Shown here: positions 44,876 to 54,025 of the stretch, piece by piece
How positions within the stretch are numbered: position 1 is the stretch's first letter
How the letters are laid out: each line of letters opens with the position of its first letter
Notes under the pieces: model-generated
What the model was told of the DNA's origin: nothing
Databases searched by the model: none
What the model saw: the letters and a program-made list of their open reading frames with translations, nothing else
Translations under genes and position numbers: made by a program
Assembly: GCF_008704495.1 (NCBI RefSeq)
Contig: NZ_CP023699.1
Location: 6,262,001-6,326,000, forward strand
DNA: 64,000 bases
Direction of reading: 5' to 3'
Origin: Streptomyces kanamyceticus
GTDB taxonomy: Bacteria > Actinomycetota > Actinomycetes > Streptomycetales > Streptomycetaceae

Positions 44876-45208
44876 ATGTCCGCAGGAGGTTTCTGCAAGC
44901 TGCCGAACGGCAGCGTGGTGGTGGCGCTGACCCTGCCGAGCCCGTCGCCGGGCGGCGGCACGGTCCGCATGATCGTGCACGCCGTGAACCGCGCCAGGGC
45001 GCTGACGAGGCTGCGGAACCTGGGCATGCGGGCGGTGTACCTCCGCGGCAACGCGGAGCCGCCGACCCCGGACGAGATCACGGCGGTCCTGCACCACCCG
45101 GACGGCCTGATATGGCGCACGGCACCGGACGACGCGCGGGAGCTGTGGCATCCGATCAGGGCGCTGAGACGGCAGAGCCGCACCAGGCCGGTCCGGGGCA
45201 GCTTCTAA
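44876..45208 (+). CDS. Conserved Streptomyces protein of unknown function
   Basis: 110 aa from ATG 44876. The sequence (CKLPNGSVVVALTLPSPSPG, HAVNRARALTRLRNLGMRAV) is compact, mixed alpha/beta, with no signal peptide or membrane segment. I recall similar proteins at this position in other Streptomyces but know no function. Codon use is normal. Downstream lies a family B repeat. Confidence 0.65.
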   Translation: MSAGGFCKLPNGSVVVALTLPSPSPGGGTVRMIVHAVNRARALTRLRNLGMRAVYLRGNAEPPTPDEITAVLHHPDGLIWRTAPDDARELWHPIRALRRQSRTRPVRGSF

Positions 45209-45235
45209 GCGCTCCGCGGGCAATACGGTCCATGT

Positions 45236-45288
45236 CTGCGGGTGCGTCGTGGCTGGTCGCGCAGTTCCCCGCGCCCCTTCGGGGCGCA
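45236..45288. repeat. Interspersed repeat, family B
   Basis: CTGCGGGTGCGTCGTGGCTG then GTCGCGCAGTTCCCCGC and the hairpin GCGCCCCTTCGGGGCGC. It lies between convergent genes and may end both transcripts. See 35311-35390. Confidence 0.75.
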
Positions 45289-45297
45289 CCCACCCAG

Positions 45298-45882
45298 TCA
45301 CATGACGGGCTTCCCGGTGAGCTCGACCCCGGCCGACCGCAACTCGGCGACAGCCGCCTCCGTGGTCGCCTCGGCGACCCCCGCGGTCAGGTCCAGCAGG
45401 ACGGTGGTCCTGAACCCCTCCCGAGCCGCGTCCACCGCGGTGGCCCGAACGCAGTGGTCCGTGGCGAGTCCCACCACGTCCACCTCCGTGATCCCCCGCT
45501 CCCGCAGCCAGTCCGCGAGGAACACCCCGTTCTCGTCGGTGCCCTCGAAGCCGCTGTACGCCGCCGAGTAGGACCCCTTGTCGAAGACCGTGTCGATCGC
45601 GCCGGAGGCGACGGCGGGGGCGAAGTTCGGGTGGAAGCCGACGCCCTCCGTGCCCGCCACGCAGTGCGGCGGCCACGAGTCGACGTAGTCCGGGTGGTCG
45701 GAGAAGTGGGCGCCGGGGTCGACGTGGTGGTCGCGGGTGGCCACGATGTGCCGGTAACCGGCCGGGGCCTGGCCGATGAGCTCGGTGATGGCGGCGGCCA
45801 CGTCCGCCCCGCCGACGACCGCGAGGCTGCCGCCTTCACAGAAGTCGTTCTGTACGTCGACGACGATCAGTGCGCGGCGCAT
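45298..45882 (-). CDS. pncA: Nicotinamidase
   Basis: 194 aa from ATG 45882. The triad is Asp9 (VVDVQNDF), Lys in FDKGSYS (near residue 104) and Cys in LATDHCVRATAVDA (near 142); the metal-binding His residues lie in THE segment DHHVDPGAHFSDHPDY. The enzyme converts nicotinamide to nicotinate in NAD salvage. The next gene on the same strand, pncB, uses the product. The frame extends upstream without homology. Confidence 0.94.
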   Translation of the reverse strand: MRRALIVVDVQNDFCEGGSLAVVGGADVAAAITELIGQAPAGYRHIVATRDHHVDPGAHFSDHPDYVDSWPPHCVAGTEGVGFHPNFAPAVASGAIDTVFDKGSYSAAYSGFEGTDENGVFLADWLRERGITEVDVVGLATDHCVRATAVDAAREGFRTTVLLDLTAGVAEATTEAAVAELRSAGVELTGKPVM

Positions 45883-46034
45883 GGCGGGTGTCCTTCGGCT
45901 CGGCAGGGCGGGAAATCGGCGGGGGACTCGTGGGGACTCGGCCAGATGAACCGAGCGTAGAGAATTCACGTACGTGGCGGGAAGGGGCGTTCGGTGGGCC
46001 CCTGGTGTTCAGGTGACGCCCCTTCCCTGGAGTG

Positions 46035-47363
46035 TCAGATGTATTCCGTGGGAATGACGGCCTCGCCGCGGGACAGCTGCGTCGCCGAGAGCGGCAGGCC
46101 CGCGCGCGCGGCGGCGTGCCGGTCGCGGACCGTGTCCAGCGGCTCGCGGGCGACCACCTCGCCGCCCTTGACCAGCTGGACCAAGAGCTGCCGGTCGGCG
46201 AGGGCGGTGGGCACGGGCCCGGTGCCCACGACCTCGGCCTCGGCGACGCCGTGCTCGTCGGTCCTGCGCGCGGCCCACTTGCGCCCGCCCAGGGAGCTCT
46301 TGGCGCCGAGCGACTTCTTCGCGACGGGTTCGAGCGGCGCCTTGGGGTCCGCCGAGTGGGCGCGGGCCACCAGCTTGTAGACCATGGAGCAGGTGGGGTG
46401 CCCGGAGCCGGTGACGAGCTGGGTGCCCACGCCGTACGCGTCGACGGGCGCGGCGGCGAGCGAGGCGATGGCGTACTCGTCGAGGTCGGAGGTGACGACG
46501 ATCTTCGTCTTCGTGGCGCCGAGCTCGTCCAGCTCCTTGCGCACCCGGTGGGCGACCAAGAGCAGGTCCCCGGAGTCGATGCGCACCGCGCCGAGCTCGG
46601 GCCCGGCGACCTCGACGGCGGTGCGGACCGCCTCGGTCACGTCGTACGTGTCCACGAGCAGGGTCGTGCCGGGGCCGAGCGAGTCGACCTGGGCCTGGAA
46701 CGCGTCGCGCTCGTTGTCGTGCAGCAGGGTGAAGGCGTGGGCGCTGGTGCCGACGGTGGGGATGTCGTAGCGGAAGCCCGCCGCGAGGTCCGACGTGGTC
46801 GCGAAGCCCCCGACGTACGCGGCGCGGGAAGCGGCCACGGCGGCCAGTTCGTGGGTGCGGCGCGCGCCCATCTCGATCAGCGGGCGCTCACCGGCGGCCG
46901 ACGACATGCGGGACGCGGCGGCCGCGATCGCCGAGTCGTGGTTGAGGATGGAGAGGATCACGGTCTCCAGGAGCACGCACTCCGCGAAGGAGCCCTCGAC
47001 GCGCAGGACCGGGGAGCCGGGGAAGTAGACCTCGCCCTCGGGGTAGCCCCAGATGTCGCCGCCGAAGCGGTACGAGGAGAGCCACTGGAGGGTCGGCTCG
47101 TCGACGATGCCGCGCTCGCGCAGGAAGTTGATGACGTCGGCGTCGAACCGGAAGTTCTCGACGGCGTCCAGGACGCGGCCCGTTCCCGCCACCACTCCGT
47201 AGCGGCGGCCCTCGGGCAGTCTGCGCGTGAAGACCTCGAACACCGAACGCCGCTCGCTCGTGCCCGCTTTCAGCGCGGCCTGCAGCATCGTCAGCTCGTA
47301 CTGGTCCGTGAAGAGCGCTGTCGACGGAACATCCACCGGCAGGCCAAGGTCCGCTGTGTTCAT
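46035..47363 (-). CDS. pncB: Nicotinate phosphoribosyltransferase
   Basis: 442 aa from ATG 47363; ATG 47384 is an alternative that adds 7 residues. TALFTDQYELTMLQAALKAG, ATTSDLAAGFRYDIPTVGTS AH and AVRIDSGDLLLVAHRVRKEL are the substrate-binding and PRPP-binding segments. It makes nicotinate mononucleotide, the step after pncA. pncA follows 152 bp downstream, so the pair forms the salvage route, perhaps with separate promoters. TAGCAT just upstream may be a -10 for a near-leaderless transcript. Confidence 0.95.
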   Translation of the reverse strand: MNTADLGLPVDVPSTALFTDQYELTMLQAALKAGTSERRSVFEVFTRRLPEGRRYGVVAGTGRVLDAVENFRFDADVINFLRERGIVDEPTLQWLSSYRFGGDIWGYPEGEVYFPGSPVLRVEGSFAECVLLETVILSILNHDSAIAAAASRMSSAAGERPLIEMGARRTHELAAVAASRAAYVGGFATTSDLAAGFRYDIPTVGTSAHAFTLLHDNERDAFQAQVDSLGPGTTLLVDTYDVTEAVRTAVEVAGPELGAVRIDSGDLLLVAHRVRKELDELGATKTKIVVTSDLDEYAIASLAAAPVDAYGVGTQLVTGSGHPTCSMVYKLVARAHSADPKAPLEPVAKKSLGAKSSLGGRKWAARRTDEHGVAEAEVVGTGPVPTALADRQLLVQLVKGGEVVAREPLDTVRDRHAAARAGLPLSATQLSRGEAVIPTEYI

Positions 47364-47487
47364 AGGAAGGATGCTACCCCGCATCTCGTCACTCTGACGA
47401 TTTCAAGGGCCGTACGGCGAATGCGGTCGTACGGAAGGGCAGTCGTACGGGAGGGCGTTTGTGCGAGGCCCCCCTCGGGGTGGCAGC

Positions 47488-47802
47488 ATGGGGCAGGTGA
47501 GTACGGCTCCCGCAGAGATCACCCGACCCGATTCGGACGAAGAGGTACACGTCGTCCCCGAGCCGGACGTCCCCTGGATCACGCTCGTGCACAACGACCC
47601 CGTGAACCTGATGAGCTACGTGACGTATGTGTTCCAGACGTACTTCGGGTACTCCAAGGAGAAGTCCACGAAGCTGATGATGGACGTGCACCACAAGGGC
47701 CGCGCGGTCGTCTCCAGCGGCAGCCGCGAGGAGATGGAGCGCGACGTCCAGGCCATGCACGGCTACGGCCTCTGGGCCACCCTTCAGCAGGACCGCAAGT
47801 AG
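47488..47802 (+). CDS. clpS: ATP-dependent Clp protease adaptor ClpS
   Basis: 104 aa from ATG 47488; GTG 47497 is an alternative. The fold core is [38 protein letters not shown] and [20 protein letters not shown], with the Asn-Asp of the N-degron pocket present. ClpS delivers N-end-rule substrates to the ClpAP/ClpCP unfoldase in the cytosol. The DUF2017 gene follows, a conserved actinobacterial pairing. Confidence 0.95.
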   Translation: MGQVSTAPAEITRPDSDEEVHVVPEPDVPWITLVHNDPVNLMSYVTYVFQTYFGYSKEKSTKLMMDVHHKGRAVVSSGSREEMERDVQAMHGYGLWATLQQDRK

Positions 47803-47845
47803 CGGCCCGCCCGCAGCGCACGGACCGGAAGCAGCGACGCATCTG

Positions 47846-48454
47846 ATGCCAGGACACTTCGAACCCATCCCCGGGGGCGGCGCCGCCGTCGCGCTCGACG
47901 AGGTCGAGATCTCGATCATCCGCTCCCTCGCCGTGCAGCTCCTGGAGCTGATCGGCCCGGGACCTGGCGGTGAGCCCTCCGACGACCCGCTCGCCGAGCT
48001 CTTCGCCGAGGGCCCGAGCGAGCCGCCCGCCGACCCGGTGATGATGCGGCTGCTCCCCGACGCCTACGGAGGGCCCGGCAGCGAGCAGGGCGCCGTCGGC
48101 GACCCGGAGGAACTGCGCGCGTATTCGGCCGAGTTCAGGCGCTTCACGGAGAACGACCTGCGGGCCAAGAAGCGCGACGACGCCCTGGTCGTGATCCGCT
48201 CGCTGGACTCGATGACGGCGTCGGGCGACGGCGGAGCCGTCCTGAAACTGTCGGTCGAGGAGTCGCGGCACTGGCTCGGCTCGCTCAACGACCTGCGTCT
48301 CGCGATCGGCACGCGCCTCGACGTCTCCGACGAGGAGGACGCGGACCTGCTCTACCGCCTCCCCGACTCCGACCCGCGCAAGCCGATGGTGATGGCCTAT
48401 CTGTGGCTCGGCGGACTGCAGGAAACGCTGGTCGGGACGTTGCTGGAGCAGTAG
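47846..48454 (+). CDS. DUF2017 family protein
   Basis: 202 aa from ATG 47846, 43 nt after clpS. It matches the DUF2017 layout: VEISIIRSLAVQLLELIG near the start, AYSAEFRRFTENDLRAKK and SVEESRHWLGSLNDLRLAIG, all helical. It sits next to clpS in most actinobacteria, suggesting a link with proteolysis, but the function is unknown. Confidence 0.88.
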   Translation: MPGHFEPIPGGGAAVALDEVEISIIRSLAVQLLELIGPGPGGEPSDDPLAELFAEGPSEPPADPVMMRLLPDAYGGPGSEQGAVGDPEELRAYSAEFRRFTENDLRAKKRDDALVVIRSLDSMTASGDGGAVLKLSVEESRHWLGSLNDLRLAIGTRLDVSDEEDADLLYRLPDSDPRKPMVMAYLWLGGLQETLVGTLLEQ

Positions 48455-48804
48455 CGGGCCGGTACTGGGTGTATATAGCAGCATTCTGCGGCGCCGCCGC
48501 ACGGTTCGCTCAGCGGCCGCTCAAATCCGGATAACGATCCCGTCAAGCCAATGCCCGTTTATGGCGACGCAAGAGAACTTTGTCCGCTTCTTCCAGTGAC
48601 GTGGGCCACATGTGGCTCAAAGCGTCACCGTTGCCGCCGTGATAAATCTTCACGACCGCTCGGTGACGCCACCCATGTCGCCGAGGGCGCTCCAGCCGGC
48701 AGACCGCCGGTAGCACTCCATTCCATATCCGGGGGGATCAGGACCTGATCCGCAGCCACAACGCAGATGTGCGGGCGCGGATCAGCATGGAGAAAGGCGT
48801 CACC
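48455..48804. other. Control region before the amino acid permease
   Basis: About 350 bases, lower in GC than the flanks. It holds a perfect palindrome GCCACATGTGGC (48605-48616) that may be an operator. A 65-codon frame at 48551 is not supported by codon use. Confidence 0.45.
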
Positions 48805-50274
48805 ATGACCTCAGTGCAGGTCGAAGAGCATCACGACGGCAATGAGGCCGGGCAGTCCGCCGCCGGGCAGTCCGGCGAGGGCGAGGGTTACCAGCGCGGG
48901 CTCGGGGCCCGGCAGATCCAGATGATCGCGATCGGCGGTGCCATCGGCACCGGCCTGTTCCTCGGCGCGGGCAAGGCCATTCACAAGGCCGGACCGAGCC
49001 TCATCCTGGCGTACGCCATCGCGGGCCTCGTCATCTTCTTCATCATGCGGGCCCTGGGCGAGCTGCTCATGTACCGCGCCGTGTCGGGCTCCTTCTCGGA
49101 GTACGCGCGTGAATTCATCGGCCCGTTCTTCGGGTACGTGACCGGCTGGACGTACTGGCTCTTCTGGGTCGTCACCGGCATCACGGAAGTCACGGCGGCC
49201 GCCCAGTACATGCAGTACTGGACACACGACTCCATTCCACAATGGGGATACGCGCTGATCTTCACGGTCATCCTCTACGGCGCCAACCTGATCTCCGTGA
49301 AGCTCTTCGGTGAGCTCGAGTTCTGGTTCTCGATGGTCAAGGTCACCGCGATCATCGGCATGATCCTGATCTGCGTCGGCATCCTCACCATCGGCTTCTC
49401 CGACGCCGGTGACACCGCCTCCGTCACCCACCTGTGGGACCAGGGCGGCTTCTTCCCCAACGGCATCGGCTCCACGCTGATGACGCTGCAGATCGTGATG
49501 TTCGCCTTCCTCGCCGTCGAGCTCGTCGGCGTCACCGCGGGCGAGTCCAAGGACCCGAAGACCGTCCTGCCCAAGGCCATCAACACCGTGCCGTGGCGCA
49601 TCGCCGTCTTCTACGTCGGCGCGCTCATCATGATCCTCTCGGTCGTCCCGTGGACGGAGTTCGTGCCGGGCGTCTCGCCGTTCGTCGCCGCCTTCGACAA
49701 GATGGGCCTCGGCATCGGCGCGGCGATCGTCAACTTCGTCGTCCTGACGGCCGCGCTCTCCTCCTGCAACTCCGGCATGTACTCCACCGGCCGCATGCTG
49801 CGCGACCTGGCGATGAACGGCCAGGGCCCGAAGTTCTTCACCAAGCTCACGAAGAACGGCCTGCCGCTCGTCGGCACGACCTTCTCCGCCGCGCTGATGC
49901 TGGTCGGCGTCTGGATCAACTACCAGTGGCCGGGCGAGGCGTTCAACTACGTCGTCTCCTTCGCGACCATCTCCGGCATGTGGGCCTGGATCATGATCCT
50001 GGTCTGCCAGATCAAGTACCGCCGCAAGGCCGACCGCGGCGAGCTCCCGCAGTCCACCTTCCGGGCGCCGGGCGCCCCGTACACGAGCTGGTTCGCCCTC
50101 GCCTTCATCGGCATGGTGATCGTGATGATGGGCATCGACAAGGACGCGCGCATCTCGCTCTACGCGGCTCCGGTCTGGGCCCTGATCCTCGGCGTCGGCT
50201 ACCTGGTCATGCAGCGCAGGAACACCCAGGTGTCCGGCGGCGGCAAGGCCGAGCCGCAGGACGCGGTGAAGTAG
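48805..50274 (+). CDS. Amino acid permease (APC family)
   Basis: 489 aa from ATG 48805 (AGAAAGG 8 nt upstream). Twelve membrane helices; the first carries the substrate-binding loop MIAIGGAIGTGLFLGAG, and VSGSFSEYAREFIGPFFGYV and AVELVGVTAGESKDPKTVLP are the amino acid transporter (AAT) signatures, as in AnsP, GabP and aromatic permeases. It imports an amino acid with protons. L-asparagine or GABA is plausible but not decidable. It is monocistronic. Confidence 0.92.
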   Translation: MTSVQVEEHHDGNEAGQSAAGQSGEGEGYQRGLGARQIQMIAIGGAIGTGLFLGAGKAIHKAGPSLILAYAIAGLVIFFIMRALGELLMYRAVSGSFSEYAREFIGPFFGYVTGWTYWLFWVVTGITEVTAAAQYMQYWTHDSIPQWGYALIFTVILYGANLISVKLFGELEFWFSMVKVTAIIGMILICVGILTIGFSDAGDTASVTHLWDQGGFFPNGIGSTLMTLQIVMFAFLAVELVGVTAGESKDPKTVLPKAINTVPWRIAVFYVGALIMILSVVPWTEFVPGVSPFVAAFDKMGLGIGAAIVNFVVLTAALSSCNSGMYSTGRMLRDLAMNGQGPKFFTKLTKNGLPLVGTTFSAALMLVGVWINYQWPGEAFNYVVSFATISGMWAWIMILVCQIKYRRKADRGELPQSTFRAPGAPYTSWFALAFIGMVIVMMGIDKDARISLYAAPVWALILGVGYLVMQRRNTQVSGGGKAEPQDAVK

Positions 50275-50367
50275 CGCACGTAACGCGGCAACCGCTGGAT
50301 CCCAGCATGTGGGCCGGTTCGTACCACTCCTCGGTACGGGCCGGCCCCTCTGCTTATCCTGGCTGCC

Positions 50368-50790
50368 ATGCTGACCATCACCCAGGCCCTCCACGACCAG
50401 ATCGTCGCGCACGCGCGCCAGGACCACCCCGACGAGGCCTGCGGTGTGGTCGCGGGCCCGGAGGGCACCGGCCGCCCCGAGCGTTTCATCCCGATGCTGA
50501 ACGCGGCCCGCTCGCCCACGTTCTACGAGTTCGACTCGACCGACCTCCTCAAGCTCTACCGCGAGATGGACGACCGCGACGAGGAGCCGGTGATCGTCTA
50601 CCACTCGCACACCGCGACCGAGGCCTACCCCTCGCGCACCGACATCACCTACGCCAACGAGCCCGGCGCGCACTACGTCCTGGTCTCCACGGCGGACACC
50701 GACGACGCGGGCCCCTTCCAGTTCCGCTCCTACCGGATCGTCGAGGGCGAGGTCACCGAGGAAGAGGTAAAGGTCGTAGAGGCATACTGA
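50368..50790 (+). CDS. mec: JAMM-type metallopeptidase of the CysO sulfur pathway (Mec)
   Basis: 140 aa from ATG 50368. The JAMM zinc motif is complete: Glu23 (DEACG), His79-Ser-His81 and Asp92 (HSH-x10-D). In Mycobacterium, Mec cuts cysteine from the CysO-cysteine adduct made by CysM. Here cysO and cysM lie about 3.4 kb downstream on the same strand, separated by the B12 transporter. The gene ends 32 nt before the riboswitch, with no terminator seen between. Confidence 0.9.
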   Translation: MLTITQALHDQIVAHARQDHPDEACGVVAGPEGTGRPERFIPMLNAARSPTFYEFDSTDLLKLYREMDDRDEEPVIVYHSHTATEAYPSRTDITYANEPGAHYVLVSTADTDDAGPFQFRSYRIVEGEVTEEEVKVVEAY

Positions 50791-50822
50791 TCTTTACTCA
50801 GCTTTACTCGGCCTTACCCAAG

Positions 50823-50926
50823 AGGGCGGCAGGAGCCAGGAAGCCGGTGCGAACCCGGCACGGTCCCGCCACTGTGACCCCACCCCCATTCAGGGGCGGG
50901 GGAGTCAGGAACTGACCTGCCGCCCT
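50823..50926 (+). promoter_or_regulatory. Cobalamin riboswitch
   Basis: P1 is a perfect 11-bp stem, AGGGCGGCAGG (50823-50833) with CCTGCCGCCCT (50916-50926). The core has GAAGCCGGTGCGAACCCGGC, GGTCCCGCCACTGT and the B12 box AGTCAGGAACTGACCTGCC, all characteristic. It precedes the transporter at 50980. A 6-bp hairpin (50941-50960) just before the ribosome site suggests translational control. Confidence 0.92.
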
Positions 50927-50979
50927 TCTCCACGCTACGCAGGGGACGCGGAAATCCCCTGGAGGAGGCAGCAACAGCC

Positions 50980-51951
50980 ATGTCCCGACGTCACACCGGC
51001 ATACGCGTGCTCGCCGCGGCCACCCTGCTCGTCCCGCTCGCCGCGTGCTCCTCGTCGGACTCCGGCGGTGACAGCGAGCCCGCCGCCAAGGCCGCGGGAT
51101 TCCCGTACACCGTCACCAACTGCGGTGTGAAGACGACGTACGAGGCACCCCCGAAGCGCGCCGTCACCATGAACCAGCACGCCACCGAGGTGATGCTGGA
51201 ACTCGGCCTCAAGGACCGCATGGCGGGGACCGCCTACCTCGACGACAAGGTCCTGCCGAAGTACGCGAAGGCATACGACTCCCTCCCCGTCGTCGCCAAG
51301 GAGTACCCCTCCTACGAGAAGCTGCTCGCCGCCAACCCCGACTTCGTGTACGGCGGTTACGCGAGCGCCTTCCTCGCGGGCGACGGACGAAGCCGCGGAG
51401 CGCTCGCCAAGTCCGGCATCGAGAGCCGCCTGAACATCGAGGGCTGCGCGAAGCGCCCCGTCACCATGAACGACGTCTTCCGCGAGGTCCGCGAGGTCGG
51501 CGCCACCTTCGGGGTGCGGGACCGCGCGGACACCTGGGTCGGCGGCGCCGAGCGCGAACTGGCCGCCACGGCGAAGAAGTCGAAGGGCAAGAAGCCCCGG
51601 TCCGTGTTCGTCTACGACAGCGGCGACAAGACGGCGTTCAGCGTCGGCGGCCGAGGCATCGGCAACGACATCATCAAGCGGGCGGGCGGCCGCAACATCC
51701 TCTCCCACGTCGACAAGTCCTTCGCCGACGCCTCTTGGGAGACGGTCGTGGACCGCAACCCCGAGACCATCGTGATCCTCGACTACGGCGCGACGACGCT
51801 GGCCCAGAAGAAGAAGCGCCTCCTCGACGACCCGGCCCTGGCCGACGTCCCCGCCATCAAGAACAAGAGCTTCGCGGTGCTGCCGCTTTCGGACATGGTG
51901 ACGGGCGTACGAGCACCGGAGGCGGTGAGGAAGCTGGCGGCGCAGCTGTGA
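50980..51951 (+). CDS. Cobalamin-type ABC transporter substrate-binding lipoprotein
   Basis: 323 aa from ATG 50980, with GGAGGAGG about 12 nt upstream. The lipobox LVPLAACS puts the lipid Cys near residue 23. The mature part is a BtuF/FhuD-like helical-bridge fold: RAVTMNQHATEVMLELGLKD, ILDYGATTLAQKKKRLLDDP and SDMVTGVRAPEAVRKLA. Family members bind B12 or ferric siderophores. The riboswitch just upstream makes a corrinoid the likely ligand. Confidence 0.9.
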   Translation: MSRRHTGIRVLAAATLLVPLAACSSSDSGGDSEPAAKAAGFPYTVTNCGVKTTYEAPPKRAVTMNQHATEVMLELGLKDRMAGTAYLDDKVLPKYAKAYDSLPVVAKEYPSYEKLLAANPDFVYGGYASAFLAGDGRSRGALAKSGIESRLNIEGCAKRPVTMNDVFREVREVGATFGVRDRADTWVGGAERELAATAKKSKGKKPRSVFVYDSGDKTAFSVGGRGIGNDIIKRAGGRNILSHVDKSFADASWETVVDRNPETIVILDYGATTLAQKKKRLLDDPALADVPAIKNKSFAVLPLSDMVTGVRAPEAVRKLAAQL

Positions 51952-53057
51952 GCCAGGTTCGGACCGTGGGGAGCAAGTTCCAGCCCGTCCGGCGATTGAG
52001 GACGAGCCCGAAGGGCGATAAACGCAGGTCACGGGGGCAGCACCTGTTGATCTGCACCGTACTCACCGCAGCCCTCGCGGCAGCGACGGTCGCGGGGCTC
52101 GCCCTCGGCTCGGTGCGGATCCCCCCGGGCCAGGTCCTGGAGATCCTCACGGGAAACGCGGAACCCTCCCCGTTCCGCACGATCGTGCTGGACGTAAGAC
52201 TCCCCAGAGTCCTGCTCGGCGCAGCCGTCGGCGCCGGACTCGCCGTCATCGGCACCGTCCTCCAAGCCCTCGTCCGCAACCCCCTCGCCGACCCCTTCCT
52301 GCTCGGCGTCTCCTCGGGCGCCTCCGTGGGCGCGGTCGGCGCCATCGTGCTCGGCGGCACCTTCGGTGTCGGCTCGGCCCTGGCGACCACGGTCACCATC
52401 CCCGCCGCGGCCTTCGTGGGCGCGCTGATCTCGCTGGTCCTCGTCTACACGCTGGCCCGCAGCGGCGGCGGCGGGTTCGCGACCGGCCGACTGATCCTCG
52501 CGGGCGTCGCCGTCTCGTACATCCTGACCGCCCTGACCAGCCTCATCCTGGTCACCGCGGACAGCGCTGACCACCTCAAGGAAGTCCTGTACTGGACGCT
52601 CGGCGGCCTCGGCAGCGCCCGCTGGGACATGCTCGCCCTGCCCTGCTGCGCCCTGGTCGTCGGCACGGCCCTGCTGATGGCGCTCGCCCGCCCCCTGGAC
52701 CTGCTGCTCGTCGGCGAGGAGGGCGCCACCGTCCTCGGCCTGGACACGGCGCGCTTCCGCGCCGCGGTCTTCGTGCTCGCCTCGCTCCTGACCGGCGTCC
52801 TGGTCGCGTACAGCGGGGCCATCGGGTTCGTCGGCCTGATGGTGCCGCACGCCGCCCGCATGCTGGTCGGCGCCGCGCACCGCGCGCTGCTCCCGGTGGT
52901 GGCGCTGATGGGCGCGGTGTTCCTGGTCGTCGCCGACCTCGCCGCGCGCACGGTCGCCGCGCCGCAGGACATCCCGGTCGGCGTGCTCACCGCGCTGACG
53001 GGCGGCCCGTTCTTCCTGTGGCTGCTGCGGCGGCGTACCGAAGGAGTCCCGGCATGA
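51948..53057 (+). CDS. Cobalamin-type ABC transporter permease (BtuC/FecCD)
   Basis: 369 aa from GTG 51948, overlapping the preceding stop by GTGA. About ten helices; LPRVLLGAAVGAGLAVIGTV, ADPFLLGVSSGASVGAVGAI and GFVGLMVPHAARMLVGAAHR are FecCD signatures. The first 32 residues contain a translated family A repeat (51983-52006). A start at TTG 52047, after the repeat, is an alternative that keeps all helices. The ATPase gene overlaps the end by ATGA. Confidence 0.9.
   Translation: MSQVRTVGSKFQPVRRLRTSPKGDKRRSRGQHLLICTVLTAALAAATVAGLALGSVRIPPGQVLEILTGNAEPSPFRTIVLDVRLPRVLLGAAVGAGLAVIGTVLQALVRNPLADPFLLGVSSGASVGAVGAIVLGGTFGVGSALATTVTIPAAAFVGALISLVLVYTLARSGGGGFATGRLILAGVAVSYILTALTSLILVTADSADHLKEVLYWTLGGLGSARWDMLALPCCALVVGTALLMALARPLDLLLVGEEGATVLGLDTARFRAAVFVLASLLTGVLVAYSGAIGFVGLMVPHAARMLVGAAHRALLPVVALMGAVFLVVADLAARTVAAPQDIPVGVLTALTGGPFFLWLLRRRTEGVPA
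51983..52006 (+). repeat. Interspersed repeat, family A, inside the permease 5' end
   Basis: GCCCGTCCGGCGATTGAGG plus ACGAG, identical to 26711-26734. It would encode PVRRLRTS if the permease starts at 51948. Confidence 0.85.
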
Positions 53058-53848
53058 ACCAGCCCCTGCCCGCCGGTGACCTGCGCACAGAGCACCTCTC
53101 GTACGAAGTGGACGGCAAGCTCCTCGTCGACGGCGTGGACCTCGCCGCCGCCCCCGGCGAGACCGTCGGCGTCGTCGGCCCCAACGGCAGCGGCAAGACG
53201 ACGCTGCTGCGCTGCGTGTACGGCACCCTGCGGGCGACGGGAGGACGCGCCCTCCTGGACGGCGACGACCTGGGCGCGATGGGCGCGAAGGCGCGCGCCA
53301 GGCGCCTGGCCACCGTGCCGCAGGACGGGCAGGCCGCCTTCGAGCTGACCGTCGAGCAGGTGGTCGCCATGGGCCGCTCCCCGCACAAGCGCTTCTGGGA
53401 GGCGGACACGGCAGCCGACGAGGAACTGGTGCGGGCCGCGCTCGAACGGGTCGGCGTCGCGGCCCTGGCCCACCGCGCGTTCCCCTCGCTCTCCGGCGGC
53501 GAACGCCAGCGCGCCCTGATGGCCCGCGCCCTGGTGCAGCGCCCCACCCTGGTCGTACTCGACGAGCCCACCAACCACCTGGACATCCGCTACCAGCTGG
53601 AAATCCTCTCCTTGGTGAGGGACTTGGGCACGACGAACCTGCTCGCCCTGCACGACCTGAACCTCGCGGCGTACTACTGCGACCGCCTCTACGTCCTGGA
53701 CGGCGGCAGGATCGTCGCCTCGGGGGCGCCGAAGGAGGTGCTCACGGCCGAGCTGCTCGCCACCGTGTACGGAGTGACGGCCGAGGTCAGCACCCATCCG
53801 GTGACCGGCGCCCCGACCGTCGTCTATCTGCCGCCGCCCGCATCCTGA
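53054..53848 (+). CDS. Cobalamin-type ABC transporter ATPase (BtuD/FecE)
   Basis: 264 aa from ATG 53054, coupled to the permease; AAGGAG is 7 nt upstream. Walker A GPNGSGKTT (near residue 40), signature LSGGERQRALMARAL (near 147) and Walker B LVVLDEPTNHLD (near 168) are intact, as is LHDLNLAAYYCDRL. It powers import through the permease above. Confidence 0.93.
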   Translation: MNQPLPAGDLRTEHLSYEVDGKLLVDGVDLAAAPGETVGVVGPNGSGKTTLLRCVYGTLRATGGRALLDGDDLGAMGAKARARRLATVPQDGQAAFELTVEQVVAMGRSPHKRFWEADTAADEELVRAALERVGVAALAHRAFPSLSGGERQRALMARALVQRPTLVVLDEPTNHLDIRYQLEILSLVRDLGTTNLLALHDLNLAAYYCDRLYVLDGGRIVASGAPKEVLTAELLATVYGVTAEVSTHPVTGAPTVVYLPPPAS

Positions 53849-53914
53849 GCGGATTCCGTCCACCAGCTGAGATCACATTCCGGGATCCGGACCGGGAATC
53901 GATACGATGACCGC

Positions 53915-54025
53915 ATGGTTCCCCATGACGTGAGCGAAGAGACGAAGAGCGCACCGCCCGTGCTGCTAGTCGCGCGCCTGCACGTCGACCTGTGCCGCCT
54001 CGCCAGCGCCATCTGTTCACGCTGA
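53915..54025 (+). CDS. Cysteine leader peptide upstream of cysO-cysM
   Basis: 36 aa from ATG 53915 to TGA 54023-54025, shorter than most gene finders report. The C-terminus LHVDLCRLASAICSR has Cys27 and Cys34 and matches the short Streptomyces leader peptides found before sulfur and cysteine genes. TACGAT (53903-53908) is 6 nt before the ATG, so the transcript may be leaderless. The likely role is attenuation: low Cys-tRNA stalls the ribosome at the Cys codons. Confidence 0.75.
   Translation: MVPHDVSEETKSAPPVLLVARLHVDLCRLASAICSR

Noticed and set aside
48551..48748. 65-codon frame before the amino acid permease
   Set aside because: Weak codon bias and no ribosome site; sequence here is non-coding in composition.
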